Source: Haloarcula rara (lineage in GTDB: Archaea; Halobacteriota; Halobacteria; Halobacteriales; Haloarculaceae). From it: DNA of 64,000 nt. Position 1 is the first letter of the stretch; the number at the start of each line of letters is the position of its first letter. Positions 43,435 to 52,510 of the stretch are shown here, piece by piece. Made by a program: the position numbers and the translations under genes. The stretch is taken from contig NZ_CP119785.1 in the NCBI RefSeq assembly GCF_029338235.1, forward strand, positions 2,728,001 to 2,792,000, in the 5' to 3' direction. The notes beneath the pieces are model-generated. The model made no database searches. It saw nothing but the letters and a program-made list of their open reading frames with translations, and was not told where the DNA came from.

Positions 43435-44469
43435 ATGGAAACGCGGAAAGTTCAACGACTCGGGCCGTCGACGCTGGCGATGACGCTCCCGGCCGAGTGG
43501 GCGAGCGCCCACAACGTCGAGAAGGGCGACGAAGTGTCGCTGCGGATGGGTGGGAAAGGGACCCTGACCGTGATGCCGGAATCGGTCCAGACCGAGGAGT
43601 CTGAGGCCATCATCCACGCTGAGAACTTAGACTCGGACGCCGTCGAGCGCGCTATTGTCGCACAGTACGTCCTCGGCCGGCGCATAATCCACGTCGAGGC
43701 GCCAGAGGACCAGACCCTCGAATCCGCACACATCAACGCCGTCTACAACGCGGAGACCCAGCTGATGGGGCTGGGCGTCATCGAGGAGACTCCAAACAGG
43801 ATAACAATCCGGTGTTCGGTCGACCCGGAGGACTTCACGCTGGACAACCTGCTCGAACGCCTCGAATCGACCGGCTCGACTATGCGCAACGAGGCCGTCA
43901 AGGCGCTGGCCCACGGCAACCCTGACCTCGCAGAGCGGGCGCTTAACCGGGAGCGACAGGCCAACAAGATATTCGTGCTCCTGCTGCGGCTCATCTTCAC
44001 CTCGTACCAGAACCCGAACCTCGCGCGGGCGGTGGGCCTGGACGACGGCTTCCCGCTCATCGGCTACCGCTCTATCGCGAAGAACCTCGAACTCACGGCC
44101 GACAACGCCGAGGACATCGCCGAGATCGCACTGGAGACTAACGACCACTCGCTGGACGTCGATAGCTCGACCATGCGGCGCATCCGAGATTTCACCGAGG
44201 AGGTCAACGAGATAACCGAACTCGCCGTGCAGGCGGCCGTCGAGCGCGACTACGACACCGCCATCCAGGTCCGCAAGAGCTACGCCGGCATCGACGACAA
44301 GGAACACGACATCCTCACCGACCTTCCGGAGATGGACAACGAGGCCCTGCTCCAGGTCCGCGAGGTGCTGGTGAGCCTCCAGCAGACCGCCGAATACGCC
44401 GTTCGGAACGCGGAAATCGCGACGAACCTCGCCCTCGACGAGGAGTCCGAACACACGACGATCCAGTAA
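43435..44469 (+). CDS. PhoU-domain phosphate regulator with AbrB-like N-terminus
   Basis: 344 residues. Residues 1-45 (METRKVQRLGPSTLAMTLPA, EWASAHNVEKGDEVSL) form an AbrB/SpoVT-type DNA-binding domain. Two PhoU-like helical repeats follow (about 110-210 and 225-335). In haloarchaea this fusion is usually annotated as phosphate uptake regulator PhoU. ATG 43435 is chosen over an upstream GTG because the AbrB fold begins here. The 100 bases before it are unusually AT-rich. No pst genes are adjacent. Confidence 0.88.
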   Translation: METRKVQRLGPSTLAMTLPAEWASAHNVEKGDEVSLRMGGKGTLTVMPESVQTEESEAIIHAENLDSDAVERAIVAQYVLGRRIIHVEAPEDQTLESAHINAVYNAETQLMGLGVIEETPNRITIRCSVDPEDFTLDNLLERLESTGSTMRNEAVKALAHGNPDLAERALNRERQANKIFVLLLRLIFTSYQNPNLARAVGLDDGFPLIGYRSIAKNLELTADNAEDIAEIALETNDHSLDVDSSTMRRIRDFTEEVNEITELAVQAAVERDYDTAIQVRKSYAGIDDKEHDILTDLPEMDNEALLQVREVLVSLQQTAEYAVRNAEIATNLALDEESEHTTIQ

Positions 44470-44478
44470 CTGGGCTCG

Positions 44479-44589
44479 ATGAGCGGCGACAGCGACACCG
44501 GCAGGTGTCCCCGCGGAGCGTTCCCAGCGGCCCGGCAACTCGCTCAGTACCTCCTGTCCCGACCGGCGAGCGGTCTGTCCCCCGAATGA
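44479..44589 (+). CDS. Possible 36-residue small protein
   Basis: ATG 44479 to TGA 44589 encodes MSGDSDTGRCPRGAFPAARQ and then LAQYLLSRPASGLSPE. Codon use is compatible with the genome, but there is no clear promoter and no recognised family. Listed only because it fills a 150-base gap between two real genes; may be chance. Confidence 0.2.
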   Translation: MSGDSDTGRCPRGAFPAARQLAQYLLSRPASGLSPE

Positions 44590-44619
44590 ACTAAGTGCGC
44601 CACGACGGAACTCCCGGCC

Positions 44620-44847
44620 ATGACAACTGAGTCGGCTACCGACATGGGCATCGGGCTCGGCGCGCTGTTTGGCATCGTGGCCCTCCTCGGTGCGGGCGTG
44701 ACTGCCGTGACCAGCTACAACTACGCCATCCGCGACGCACAGGGACTCGACACCGCGGGGCTGTTGACAAACAGCGGACTCGCCTTCGGGGTCGCGATTG
44801 TGGCCGCCTCACTGGCGCTCGTGGCCATTCACGTCTACGCCGAATGA
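44620..44847 (+). CDS. Small two-helix membrane protein
   Basis: 75 residues with two clear membrane segments (IGLGALFGIVALLGAGVTAV and GLAFGVAIVAASLALVAIHV) joined by a short polar loop (NYAIRDAQGLDT). Codon use and a GTG/ATG-free upstream region support ATG 44620. I recall similar haloarchaeal DUF proteins but cannot name the family with certainty. Function unknown. Confidence 0.7.
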   Translation: MTTESATDMGIGLGALFGIVALLGAGVTAVTSYNYAIRDAQGLDTAGLLTNSGLAFGVAIVAASLALVAIHVYAE

Positions 44848-44892
44848 TGTGGTAAAAGCAACCATTAAGAACGCTCGGCACGTAATTTGAGT

Positions 44893-45117
44893 ATGGTGGA
44901 TTTCAGCGAGGAGGACCGCCGCATTCTTGAGTACCTCCGTGAGAGCGTCTCGCGCGGGGAGAGCTACTTCCGCGCGAAGAACATCGCCTCTCAGCTCGGG
45001 CTCTCGTCGAAACAGGTCGGTGCCCGACTGCCGCGCCTCGCCGAAGAAGCCGACGAAGTAGATATCGAGAAGTGGGGACGGGCCCGCTCGACCACCTGGC
45101 GCGTCACCACGAGCTAG
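44893..45117 (+). CDS. Small winged-helix-like protein (DUF7123-type)
   Basis: 74 residues: MVDFSEEDRRILEYLRESVS, then RGESYFRAKNIASQLGLSSK and VGARLPRLAEEADEVDIEKW. The pattern is a winged helix-turn-helix with the recognition helix at LSSKQVGARLPRL. I associate it with a conserved haloarchaeal family numbered DUF7123 (from memory). ATG 44893 lies after ATTAAGAA/TAATTTGAG sequences typical of a leaderless start. Likely DNA-binding; targets unknown. Confidence 0.75.
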   Translation: MVDFSEEDRRILEYLRESVSRGESYFRAKNIASQLGLSSKQVGARLPRLAEEADEVDIEKWGRARSTTWRVTTS

Positions 45118-45172
45118 GCGGTCACCGTCGGCCAGTCGGTGGATTCATCCGGGTGCACGCCCGATTAACGGT

Positions 45173-45604
45173 ATGACTGTCCGGGTCGAACGAACGATGA
45201 GAGTGGCGGCCAGTCCCGAACGCGTCTGGGAGTTCATCGGCGACCCCGACCAGCGTGCCCGGCCCATCAGTGTCGTGAAAGACTGGGAGATACACGACGC
45301 GGACAACGCGACGTGGCACGTTTCCCTCCCGATTCCCGTCATCGACCGGACTATCGCTATCGAGACTGAAGACGTCGAGCGACGGGAACCCGAGTACGTC
45401 CGCTTTATCGGTCGGTCGAAGGTGTTGCGGGTCCAGGGCGAACAGGAACTAGTGCCAACCGACGATGGCGGCACGCGGGTGACAAACCGATTCATCGTCG
45501 ACGGCAAACTCCCCGGTGTCGAGCGCTTTTTCAAAAAGAATCTCGACGAGGAGCTACAGAATCTCGAAGCGGCGCTCAGGGAGTACCTGGAACTGGAGGC
45601 CTGA
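45173..45604 (+). CDS. SRPBCC (START-like) family protein
   Basis: 143 residues. Starts TVRVERTMRVAASPERVWEF with the helix-grip pattern of polyketide cyclase/CoxG-like proteins, followed by strands (ATWHVSLPIPVIDRTI) and the long C-terminal helix (VERFFKKNLDEELQNLEAAL). Probably binds a hydrophobic ligand in its central cavity; which one is unknown. Confidence 0.85.
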   Translation: MTVRVERTMRVAASPERVWEFIGDPDQRARPISVVKDWEIHDADNATWHVSLPIPVIDRTIAIETEDVERREPEYVRFIGRSKVLRVQGEQELVPTDDGGTRVTNRFIVDGKLPGVERFFKKNLDEELQNLEAALREYLELEA

Positions 45605-45654
45605 ACGGTCTCTCACAGCCGTTCAGTCGTACCGAACCGTTCGGCTGCCGATAT

Positions 45655-46365
45655 CTACGGTGCCCCGTAGGCGACCCGTCTCGTAATCGAGAGTTCGTAC
45701 GCGTCTCCGGAGAGTGCTTTCCGTGCGGCTATCGTATACGTGAAGTTCTGGTACCTGTCGTCCGAGATTTCCCGCTCCTCGACTTCGGAGACCGGCGGCT
45801 CGTAGTCGAACGATGCGGTACCGCCCTCGGAGAGTTCGCTCTCCTGAACGGTGACGTATATGTCGATACTCAAGTACGTACCGCTGGGGAACGGTTCGGT
45901 GTCGAGGTAGGTCTTGCCGTCGTCCGGAAGGTCCGCGAAGTCGAGGTCAGTGTCTTCGATGCGGACTGTCACGTCGTCGGTGTCGCTGCCGCCGACGAAC
46001 TCGATGCGGTCGAAGTCCACGGTGAGCGTCTCGAAGTCCTCGGTTTCACTCTCGATGGCGAAGGTGATTTCGGTGTCCCGCTCGGACGACGTCTCGACTT
46101 CGGGTAAACTGTCTTCGGTGTTGGTCGGGGTCGCAGTGTCTTCGCCGTCTGGAGTGTCTTCTTCGTCTCCGGTGTCGCCGCTGGTCGGGGTCGCAGTGTC
46201 TTCGCCGTCTGGAGTGTCTTCTTCGTCTCCGGTGTCGCCGCTGGTCGGGGTCGCAGTGTCGTCCTCGTCGCCGCCGGTGTCGGTGTCTCCGAAGCAGCCA
46301 GCCAGTGCCGTAGTCACTGCCCCACCGGCGAGACACAGGTACTGTCGTCGTTTCTGTCTGGACAT
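45655..46365 (-). CDS. Lipoprotein with internal 20-residue repeat
   Basis: 236 residues. The signal QYLCLAGGAVTTALAGC has a lipobox ALAGC. A linker follows containing two exact copies of a 20-residue unit (SGDTGDEEDTPDGEDTATPT). From about residue 95, a domain of likely beta-strands has ITFAIESETEDFETLTVDFD and RIEFVGGSDTDDVTVRIEDT. This part resembles DUF4382-type haloarchaeal lipoproteins; assignment is tentative. Confidence 0.75.
   Translation of the reverse strand: MSRQKRRQYLCLAGGAVTTALAGCFGDTDTGGDEDDTATPTSGDTGDEEDTPDGEDTATPTSGDTGDEEDTPDGEDTATPTNTEDSLPEVETSSERDTEITFAIESETEDFETLTVDFDRIEFVGGSDTDDVTVRIEDTDLDFADLPDDGKTYLDTEPFPSGTYLSIDIYVTVQESELSEGGTASFDYEPPVSEVEEREISDDRYQNFTYTIAARKALSGDAYELSITRRVAYGAP
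46122..46260. repeat. 60-base exact tandem repeat, 2.3 copies
   Basis: Bases 46141-46200 and 46201-46260 are identical, and the 19 bases before them (46122-46140) repeat the unit's end. The unit encodes 20 residues in frame, so copy number can change without breaking the lipoprotein gene that contains it. Confidence 0.95.
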
Positions 46366-46423
46366 ATCACGTAGGCCGAGCGCACCCGTTTATTTTTATC
46401 GGGCTAGGTGCGTAACCTGTTCT

Positions 46424-47230
46424 ATGAAGCTCGGACTCGCTCAGTTGCGTATCGAGCCGGCCGATATCTCCGGTAACCGACGACGCGCGACCGAGGCCGT
46501 CGAGCGAGCCGCCGCCGCGGGCTGTGACCTCGTCGTCCTCCCGGAGCTGTTCACCGTCGGCTACTTCGCGTTCGAGGCCTACCAGCGCACCGCCGAGGGG
46601 CTCGACGGCGAGACGCTCGCGGAACTGCAAAGGGTCGCCGCCGACCGCGACGTCGCGGTACTCGCCGGCAGTCTCGTCGAGGACCTCGAACAGAGTCGGG
46701 CGGCCGGCTTCGACGTTCCGGCCGACGACGGGCTGGCCAACACGTCGGTGTTCATCGACCGCGAGGGAAACCGGAGAGCAGTCTACCGCAAGCGCCACCT
46801 CTTCGGGTACGACTCGTCCGAATCGGAGCTGCTCGTCCCCGGCGAATCGCTGCCGACCGTTGATTTCGGGGGCTTTACCGTCGGCGTGACGACGTGTTAC
46901 GACCTCCGGTTCCCGGAGCTGTACCGCCGGCTCGTCGAGGCGGGTGCGACGCTGGTGCTGGTCCCCAGTGCGTGGCCCTATCCGCGCGTCGAACACTGGG
47001 AGCTGCTCCCCCGCGCTCGCGCCGTCGAGAACCAGCTGTACGTCGCCGCTTCCAACGGCGTCGGCAGCTTCGAGGAGGCGACGTTGCTCGGCCGGTCGAC
47101 CGTCTACGACCCCTGGGGGACGACGCTTGCGAGCTCTGACGACGACCCCGCGCTCGTCACCGCCGATATCAGTCCCGAGAAAGTGACAGCGACACGCGAG
47201 GAGTTCCCCGCGCTTGCCGACCGGCGCTGA
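46424..47230 (+). CDS. Carbon-nitrogen hydrolase (nitrilase superfamily)
   Basis: 268 residues. The catalytic triad is visible: Glu41 (VLPELFTVGYF), Lys123 (VYRKRHLFG) and Cys158 (TTCYDLRFPE). This is an amidase/omega-amidase-like branch; the DLRFPELYRRL form is common in Nit2-type enzymes. ATG 46424 lies about 30 bases after a TTTATTTTTATC box, supporting a leaderless start. Divergent from the lipoprotein gene. Confidence 0.9.
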   Translation: MKLGLAQLRIEPADISGNRRRATEAVERAAAAGCDLVVLPELFTVGYFAFEAYQRTAEGLDGETLAELQRVAADRDVAVLAGSLVEDLEQSRAAGFDVPADDGLANTSVFIDREGNRRAVYRKRHLFGYDSSESELLVPGESLPTVDFGGFTVGVTTCYDLRFPELYRRLVEAGATLVLVPSAWPYPRVEHWELLPRARAVENQLYVAASNGVGSFEEATLLGRSTVYDPWGTTLASSDDDPALVTADISPEKVTATREEFPALADRR

Positions 47231-47329
47231 CCGCGCCTTTTTTATCCATGGGCGCCAATTATTTATTGCCGGCAAGGCGCTTTTCACGTCAACGCCGGTT
47301 ACTTAGCCCGTCTCGCTGCTCGGCCACAC

Positions 47330-47391
47330 GGCGTCGCTCGTCCGCCAAAGGCTGTCCGGACAGCCTTTCACCGCTCCTCGCCAGCGACGCC
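47330..47391. repeat. Palindrome-centred foldback element in a 300-base gap
   Basis: A perfect 22-base palindrome, AAAGGCTGTCCGGACAGCCTTT, sits at 47347-47368. It is flanked by arms GGCGTCGCT (47330-47338) and AGCGACGCC (47383-47391) that also pair. The rest of the gap 47231-47533 holds no accepted gene. On the minus strand it reads protein-like for ~55 residues (GFEAMAEASLARSGERLSGQ), so it may be a fragment of a repeated element. Confidence 0.6.
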
Positions 47392-47533
47392 TCGGCCATC
47401 GCTTCGAATCCCGTCTCCAGCGCTCTCAGGAGCACGTAGCGCTCACGGTGTGCATAAATCTGCTCTGACAAACTGACGGAATTCCACACCCCCCGGAATA
47501 GCGAATATCTTTCCGAACGCACAGCCGGCAGTA

Positions 47534-49741
47534 TTAACGGTCGACAGCCCGCGCTATCGCCCGGCGGAAGTGCTCGCCGGTGATGCGGACCTCGTCGGCC
47601 CGGTCGGTGGCTTCCGCGGGCCCCAGCTTGTCGGCCATCTCGCGGATGGCGAGCATCGACGCCTCCCGGACCACAGCCTCCAGTTCGGCCCCCGAGTGGC
47701 CGGACAGCTCCGCCGCCAGGTCCGTCACGGAGACGTCCTCGGAAAGCGGTTTGCCGCGGGTGTGGACCGAGAGAATCTCCTCGCGGGCCGCGGCGTCGGG
47801 CGCTGGCACCTCGACGTGCTGTTCGAGCCGGCCCGGCCGCAGCAGGGCGTCGTCTATCATGTCCCGCCGGTTGGTCGCCGCCAGCACCACGAGGTTTGGG
47901 TTCTCGGTGATGCCGTCGAGTTCGGCCAGCAGCTGTGAGACGACCCGTTCGGTCACTTCGTTGCCCTGCCCGCGGTGGCTCGCGATGGCGTCGATCTCGT
48001 CCAGGAAGATGATACTCGGTGCGGTCTGGCGGGCCCGCTCGAACAGTTCCCTGACCGCTTCCTCGCTCTCGCCGACGTAGCGGTCCATGATTTCGGGGCC
48101 GGCGACGTGGATGAAGTTCACGTCGCTCTCGCCGGCGATGGCCCGGGCGAGCAGCGTCTTCCCGGTCCCCGGCGGACCGTACAGCAAGATACCGCTTGGC
48201 GGGTCGGTGTTCGTCGCCGCGAACAGCTCGCTGTAAGACAGGGGCCACTCGATTGCCTCGGTCAGCGTCTGTTTGGCCTCCGTGAGCCCACCAACGTCGT
48301 CGAAGGAGACTTCGGGTGACTCGGCGACGTACTCCCGCATCGCACTGGGTTCGACGAGCGCAAGCGCCGCGTCGAAGTCAGACTGGGTCACAGCCGGCCC
48401 CTCGCTGTCTCCACCGTCGCTATCGTCATCAGCGTCTGCTGGCGGGTCCTGGCCCCTCGACCGTTCCGACCGTTCGCGCTCGTTTTCGGCCCGGAGCGAG
48501 GACATCGCGGCCTCCGTCGTCAGGGAGGCCAGGTCCGCGCCGACGAAGCCGTGGGTCTGGGCCGCGATGCGGTCTAGGTCGACGTCGTCGGTCAGGGGCA
48601 TCTCGCGGGTGTGGACGTCCAGAATTTCGCGGCGACCGCTCTCGTCTGGGACGCCGATTTCGACCTCGCGGTCGAAGCGGCCGCCCCGACGAAGCGCCTC
48701 GTCGACGGCGTCGACACGGTTGGTCGCACCGATGACGACAACGCGACCGCGCTCTTCGAGCCCGTCCATCAGCGTCAGCAGCTGAGCGACGACGCGGTTC
48801 TCCATGTCGGCGTCCTCGTCCCGGGAGCCGGCGATGGAGTCTATCTCGTCGACGAACAGAATCGCGGGGGCGTTCTCCTCGGCGCGTTCGAAGGCCTCCC
48901 GCAACCGCTCCTCGCTCTCGCCCTTGTACTTCGAGACGATTTCGGGCCCGGAGATGGTGTCGAAGTAGGCGTCGACCTCGTTGGCGACGGCCTTCGCGAT
49001 GAGCGTCTTGCCGGTGCCGGGCGGCCCGTGCATGAGGACGCCGCTGGGCGGGTCGATACCAAGCTCGCGGAACCGCTCGGGCTCGGCCAGCGGCATCTCT
49101 ATCATCTCGCGGATGCGGTCCAGCTCCTCGTCCAGCCCGCCGATGTCCTCGTAGCTGACGCCGGTCGCCGTCTCGGCCGTCCCGGCGTTTGCCGCCATGG
49201 CAGACGTGGACTGCTCGGCGCTGGCAGCGTCCCCACTGTGGGTTGACTCGTCGATGTTCGGCAACACCGTCACGTCCGTCTGCGGCGTGACACGCACCGC
49301 GCCGTCGGGCTCGGTCGAACGGACGATGAAGGTTCCGAGCCCGTCTATGTGGGTCCGTTCGCCGGCCTGGACCATCTGGTCGACCAGCCGCGTCCGGACC
49401 ATGTGGGCGTACTCGTCGGTGCCGGGCAGTGGCTCCAGGGGCTGGATGCTGATGTCCGTCGCCTCCGTCACCGACCCCGCCCGGACGCGGACGGTGTCAC
49501 CGATGTTGACGCCGGCGTTGGCCCGCGTGTCCGAGTCGATGCGGACCGTGGCGCCGTCCCCGTCGCCCGGCCACACCTTCACCACGGTCATCCCCTCGCC
49601 CTCGATGATGACGGGCGAGCCGCTCAACACGCCGAGTTCGCTACGCACGGACTCGGGAAGGCGTGCGATACCCCGACCTGCATCGCGCTTGTGGGCGCCC
49701 TCGACCGTGAGTTCGACGCTCTCGCCGCCGTTCCCGCTCAT
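47534..49741 (-). CDS. cdc48: AAA ATPase, CDC48/p97-like
   Basis: 735 residues. N-terminal double-psi-barrel domain ([20 protein letters not shown]) is followed by two AAA modules. D1 has Walker [19 protein letters not shown] and Walker [14 protein letters not shown]2 has [18 protein letters not shown] and [14 protein letters not shown] flexible acidic insert ([18 protein letters not shown]) lies between D1 and D2. It unfolds ubiquitin-like-tagged or other proteins for the proteasome. The start at 49741 follows the usual N-terminus of haloarchaeal homologues; ATG 49786 would add 15 residues. Confidence 0.93.
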   Translation of the reverse strand: MSGNGGESVELTVEGAHKRDAGRGIARLPESVRSELGVLSGSPVIIEGEGMTVVKVWPGDGDGATVRIDSDTRANAGVNIGDTVRVRAGSVTEATDISIQPLEPLPGTDEYAHMVRTRLVDQMVQAGERTHIDGLGTFIVRSTEPDGAVRVTPQTDVTVLPNIDESTHSGDAASAEQSTSAMAANAGTAETATGVSYEDIGGLDEELDRIREMIEMPLAEPERFRELGIDPPSGVLMHGPPGTGKTLIAKAVANEVDAYFDTISGPEIVSKYKGESEERLREAFERAEENAPAILFVDEIDSIAGSRDEDADMENRVVAQLLTLMDGLEERGRVVVIGATNRVDAVDEALRRGGRFDREVEIGVPDESGRREILDVHTREMPLTDDVDLDRIAAQTHGFVGADLASLTTEAAMSSLRAENERERSERSRGQDPPADADDDSDGGDSEGPAVTQSDFDAALALVEPSAMREYVAESPEVSFDDVGGLTEAKQTLTEAIEWPLSYSELFAATNTDPPSGILLYGPPGTGKTLLARAIAGESDVNFIHVAGPEIMDRYVGESEEAVRELFERARQTAPSIIFLDEIDAIASHRGQGNEVTERVVSQLLAELDGITENPNLVVLAATNRRDMIDDALLRPGRLEQHVEVPAPDAAAREEILSVHTRGKPLSEDVSVTDLAAELSGHSGAELEAVVREASMLAIREMADKLGPAEATDRADEVRITGEHFRRAIARAVDR

Positions 49742-49901
49742 ACTATCGACTAGCTCTCCACCACCCTTGAGGGTTCCCGTTGACATTTCAGATATCTGTC
49801 CGGTTCGCGCTGCCAGGGGTCAGCGGTGGTGCCCTCCCTCGCACCGCTCTCGCGAACTGTCGCGGGAAAACAATTTACCGCCCGACGATAGAGTGTCTCA
49901 C

Positions 49902-50036
49902 ATGGTGGTCACTACCGAGCGCGACGAGATGACTTGGTACAAGTGTGAGACCTGTGGTCTCATGTTCGACGACCAGGCGGACGCGATACAACACGAGGAA
50001 CACTGCGACGACGAGGACCCCTCGTACCTCCAGTAA
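49902..50036 (+). CDS. Small C2H2-type zinc-finger protein
   Basis: 44 residues: MVVTTERDEMTWYKCETCGL and MFDDQADAIQHEEHCDDEDP. C-x2-C plus H-x3-C spacing forms a single zinc finger. ATG 49902 follows CAATTTACC by about 30 bases. I recall a conserved haloarchaeal family (DUF7128-like, from memory). Function unknown, probably nucleic-acid or protein binding. Confidence 0.75.
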   Translation: MVVTTERDEMTWYKCETCGLMFDDQADAIQHEEHCDDEDPSYLQ

Positions 50037-50162
50037 GGGGCAATCAGACAGTCGTTTCGGAGGGACCAGTATTACAGTACCTTGCGCTCGGGTGGCTCCA
50101 GCCACGCTCTCGACAGAAACGCGCGCAAAAAAGCGGCTCACTCGCAGGGCTCGCTCGCCGCC

Positions 50163-50591
50163 CTACTCCGCTTCGACGATTTCGAAACTGCGCTCACCCA
50201 TTTCGTCTTCTTCGAAGACGAACACGCGGCCGTCGGTCACGTCGTAGTCGACGGTCACCTCGACGCGCATCTGGTGGTCTGTGACCGTGACGCCGGGGAA
50301 CAGTTCGTCCTCCTCGCCGTCCTCTAAGATGACTCGGCCGACGCCGCTCTCCTCGATGATGTCGTCGTGGGTCCGGAGGTCGTTGACGTACACCATGATA
50401 CCGGATGTCTCCGTCTTGTCGGTGATGAGGACGTGCGTGTCCTTGCCCGGTGCCGTGGTCACGCTCTCCTCGGCTTTCGTGGGGACGCCGTGGTAGAAGG
50501 CGGTCCGGCCGTCGAGGTACTCCACGGCGATGCCGTCCTCAGTCAGCTCCACCGAGACGGTGTCAGGCGGGATGTCCGAACGGTTGGTCAT
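50163..50591 (-). CDS. DUF5796 family protein
   Basis: 142 residues, starting MTNRSDIPPDTVSVELTEDG. The stretch VEYLDGRTAFYHGVP and the strand-rich middle (HVLITDKTETSGIMVYVNDL) match my memory of haloarchaeal DUF5796. No signal or membrane segment. Function unknown. ATG 50591 is chosen over upstream frames because it is divergent from aroK and begins the conserved part. Confidence 0.8.
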   Translation of the reverse strand: MTNRSDIPPDTVSVELTEDGIAVEYLDGRTAFYHGVPTKAEESVTTAPGKDTHVLITDKTETSGIMVYVNDLRTHDDIIEESGVGRVILEDGEEDELFPGVTVTDHQMRVEVTVDYDVTDGRVFVFEEDEMGERSFEIVEAE

Positions 50592-50685
50592 ACAGGCCGG
50601 TTCTCCCTCCGCGGGCAAAAACGGCGCGCTGTCGGAATGACCGCTTTCGCAGATAGTAAATACGCCGGGCCGGGAGAGACGAGCG

Positions 50686-51558
50686 ATGGAAGGGCAAGCA
50701 CGAGCGCCGGCGGCCGGGACGGTCCTGAACGCGCTGGCGACGGGACGGGGCTCGGCGTTCGCTATCGACGAGTACACCACTGCGACCGTGGAGCTGTCCA
50801 CGGAGCGCGAGGACGTGACCGGCGAAGTCGCGGGGGCGCCCGACGCCGATACGCGACTCGTCGAACGCTGCGTCGAGTACGTCATCGACGCCCACGGCGG
50901 GGCCGTAGGGATGCCCGCGGTTTCGGGCGGGACGGTTCGCACCGAGAGCGAGGTACCGATGGCCTCCGGGCTGAAGAGTTCGAGCGCGGCCGCGAACGCC
51001 ACGGTGCTGGCGACACTCGACGCGCTCGACGCGACCGAACGGATGACCCGCGAGGACATGGCGCGGCTGGGGGTGATGGCCGCCCGTGACGTGGGCGTCA
51101 CGATCACGGGCGCGTTCGACGACGCCTCGGCGTCGATGCTGGGCGGCGTCACTGTCACCGACAACGAGAGCGACGACCTGCTGGCCCGGGCGGAAGTGGA
51201 CTGGGATGTCCTCGTCTGGACCCCCCCGGAGCAGTCGTTCTCGGCGGACGCGGACGTGGACCGCTGCCGGCAGATTGCGCCTATGGCCCGTCTCGTCGAG
51301 GACCTAGCGTTGGACGGCGACTACCAGCGCGCCATGACGGTCAACGGGCTGGCGTTCTGTGCGGCGCTTGGCTTCGACACCGAGCCGATAGTCGAGGGGC
51401 TCTCGCAGGTCGAGGGCGTCTCGCTGTCCGGGACCGGCCCGTCCTTTACCGCCGTCGGCGACCGCCAGGCGCTCGAACAGGTCAGGGAGTACTGGGACGA
51501 ACGACCCGGAAAAACCTTGTTGACGACCACGCAAACGGAGGGAACACAGACACAATGA
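50686..51558 (+). CDS. aroK: Shikimate kinase, archaeal GHMP type
   Basis: 290 residues. The archaeal enzyme is a GHMP kinase unrelated to bacterial AroK. The ATP loop is PMASGLKSSSAAANATVLAT (about residues 94-113) and the C-terminal motif is VSLSGTGPSFTAVGD. It phosphorylates shikimate in chorismate synthesis. Its stop overlaps the chorismate mutase start by four bases, so two steps of aromatic amino acid synthesis are coupled. Confidence 0.93.
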   Translation: MEGQARAPAAGTVLNALATGRGSAFAIDEYTTATVELSTEREDVTGEVAGAPDADTRLVERCVEYVIDAHGGAVGMPAVSGGTVRTESEVPMASGLKSSSAAANATVLATLDALDATERMTREDMARLGVMAARDVGVTITGAFDDASASMLGGVTVTDNESDDLLARAEVDWDVLVWTPPEQSFSADADVDRCRQIAPMARLVEDLALDGDYQRAMTVNGLAFCAALGFDTEPIVEGLSQVEGVSLSGTGPSFTAVGDRQALEQVREYWDERPGKTLLTTTQTEGTQTQ

Positions 51559-51842
51559 GCTCGAACCCAGAAGAGATGTCACTGGACGAACTGCGCGAGG
51601 AGATACGGACTATCGACCGTGAAATCGTCGAGAAGATCGCCCAGCGGACCTACGTCGCCGACACTATCGCTCAGGTCAAAGAGGAGCAGGGGCTCCCGAC
51701 GACCGACGAGTCACAGGAACAGGCCGTCATGGACCGCGCCGGCGAGAACGCCGAGCGGTTCGACGTCGACGCCAACCTCGTGAAGGCGACGTTCCGCCTG
51801 CTCATCGAGCTGAACAAGGTCGAGCAACGGGAGTCCCGCTAG
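51555..51842 (+). CDS. Chorismate mutase (AroQ-type)
   Basis: 95 residues: MSLDELREEIRTIDREIVEK with the family pattern R-x-D-x-x-I, then IAQRTYVADTIAQVKEEQGL and the C-terminal helix LVKATFRLLIELNKVEQRES. Converts chorismate to prephenate for Phe/Tyr. Overlaps aroK at its start, and its TAG shares CTAG with the convergent toxin gene. Confidence 0.92.
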   Translation: MSSNPEEMSLDELREEIRTIDREIVEKIAQRTYVADTIAQVKEEQGLPTTDESQEQAVMDRAGENAERFDVDANLVKATFRLLIELNKVEQRESR

Positions 51843-52192
51843 ACTTCCTTCAGACCGAGGCTGTATTCGAGTGCCTCATCGACTTCGTCCATACGAGACT
51901 CCGGGACGGAGCCGATATCGGTTTTGATACGATGCTCGACCGAAACCGTGCGAATCTGACTACAGAGAGCGACCGAATCCTCTCGAAGCGGGGACTCCGC
52001 TGCAGAGATATATACCTCGAACGGATACAGGTCGTCCCCTCGAGAGGTCGTTAGCGGAACGATGATGGTCGTCGGGGCGTTCTCGTTGCCGATGTCGTTT
52101 TGCACGACCAGACAGGGTCGTGTTCCCCGTTGCTCGGAACCTTCCGTCGGGTCGAGCGAAACAATGACGATGTCTCCGCGGCGAACGTCCAT
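51839..52192 (-). CDS. MazF/PemK-family toxin
   Basis: 117 residues. Begins MDVRRGDIVIVSLDPTEGSE and has the MazF-type pattern RGTRPCLVVQNDIGN, NAPTTIIVPLTTS, then VALCSQIRTV. MazF toxins are ribosome-independent mRNA endonucleases. Three bases separate it from the upstream AbrB-type gene, forming an antitoxin-first pair. Activity on a specific site cannot be predicted. Confidence 0.88.
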   Translation of the reverse strand: MDVRRGDIVIVSLDPTEGSEQRGTRPCLVVQNDIGNENAPTTIIVPLTTSRGDDLYPFEVYISAAESPLREDSVALCSQIRTVSVEHRIKTDIGSVPESRMDEVDEALEYSLGLKEV

Positions 52193-52195
52193 AGA

Positions 52196-52462
52196 TTACC
52201 ACTCAGGGATATCACCGAGGTACTCGTCGGCCTCGCGTGAGACACTGTCCATCTCCTCGGCGATGGCTTCGGATTCCGCTGCGCGTCGCCGGTACCCCTC
52301 AGCGAGTTCCTCACGGGAGAGGGGCCTTTCGATGATGATTTTCCCGTCTTCCTCGTGGACCAGTACCTCGTCACCGCCGTGGATACCCAGTTTCTCTCGT
52401 AGTTCTTTCGGCAGCGTGACTTGCCCCCGTTCACCGATTTTACGCTCCTTGCTTTGCGTCAT
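52196..52462 (-). CDS. AbrB/MazE-type antitoxin
   Basis: 88 residues. N-terminal swapped-hairpin domain (ERKIGERGQVTLPKELREKL, GIHGGDEVLVHEEDGKIIIE) binds DNA and probably represses the pair. The C-terminal charged helix (SREELAEGYRRRAAESEAIA) is the likely toxin-binding part. It lies three bases upstream of the toxin gene, after an AT-rich promoter (ATATGATATGAATATG region near 52470). Confidence 0.88.
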   Translation of the reverse strand: MTQSKERKIGERGQVTLPKELREKLGIHGGDEVLVHEEDGKIIIERPLSREELAEGYRRRAAESEAIAEEMDSVSREADEYLGDIPEW

Positions 52463-52510
52463 ACATATTCATATCATATTCATACCCAAGCCTCTTTCGC
52501 CTCGGAGGGG

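Noticed and set aside
47289..48248. 319-residue minus frame covering the gap and the end of cdc48
   Set aside because: Overlaps the CDC48 coding frame on the same strand; only the intergenic part looks protein-like, reported as an element instead.
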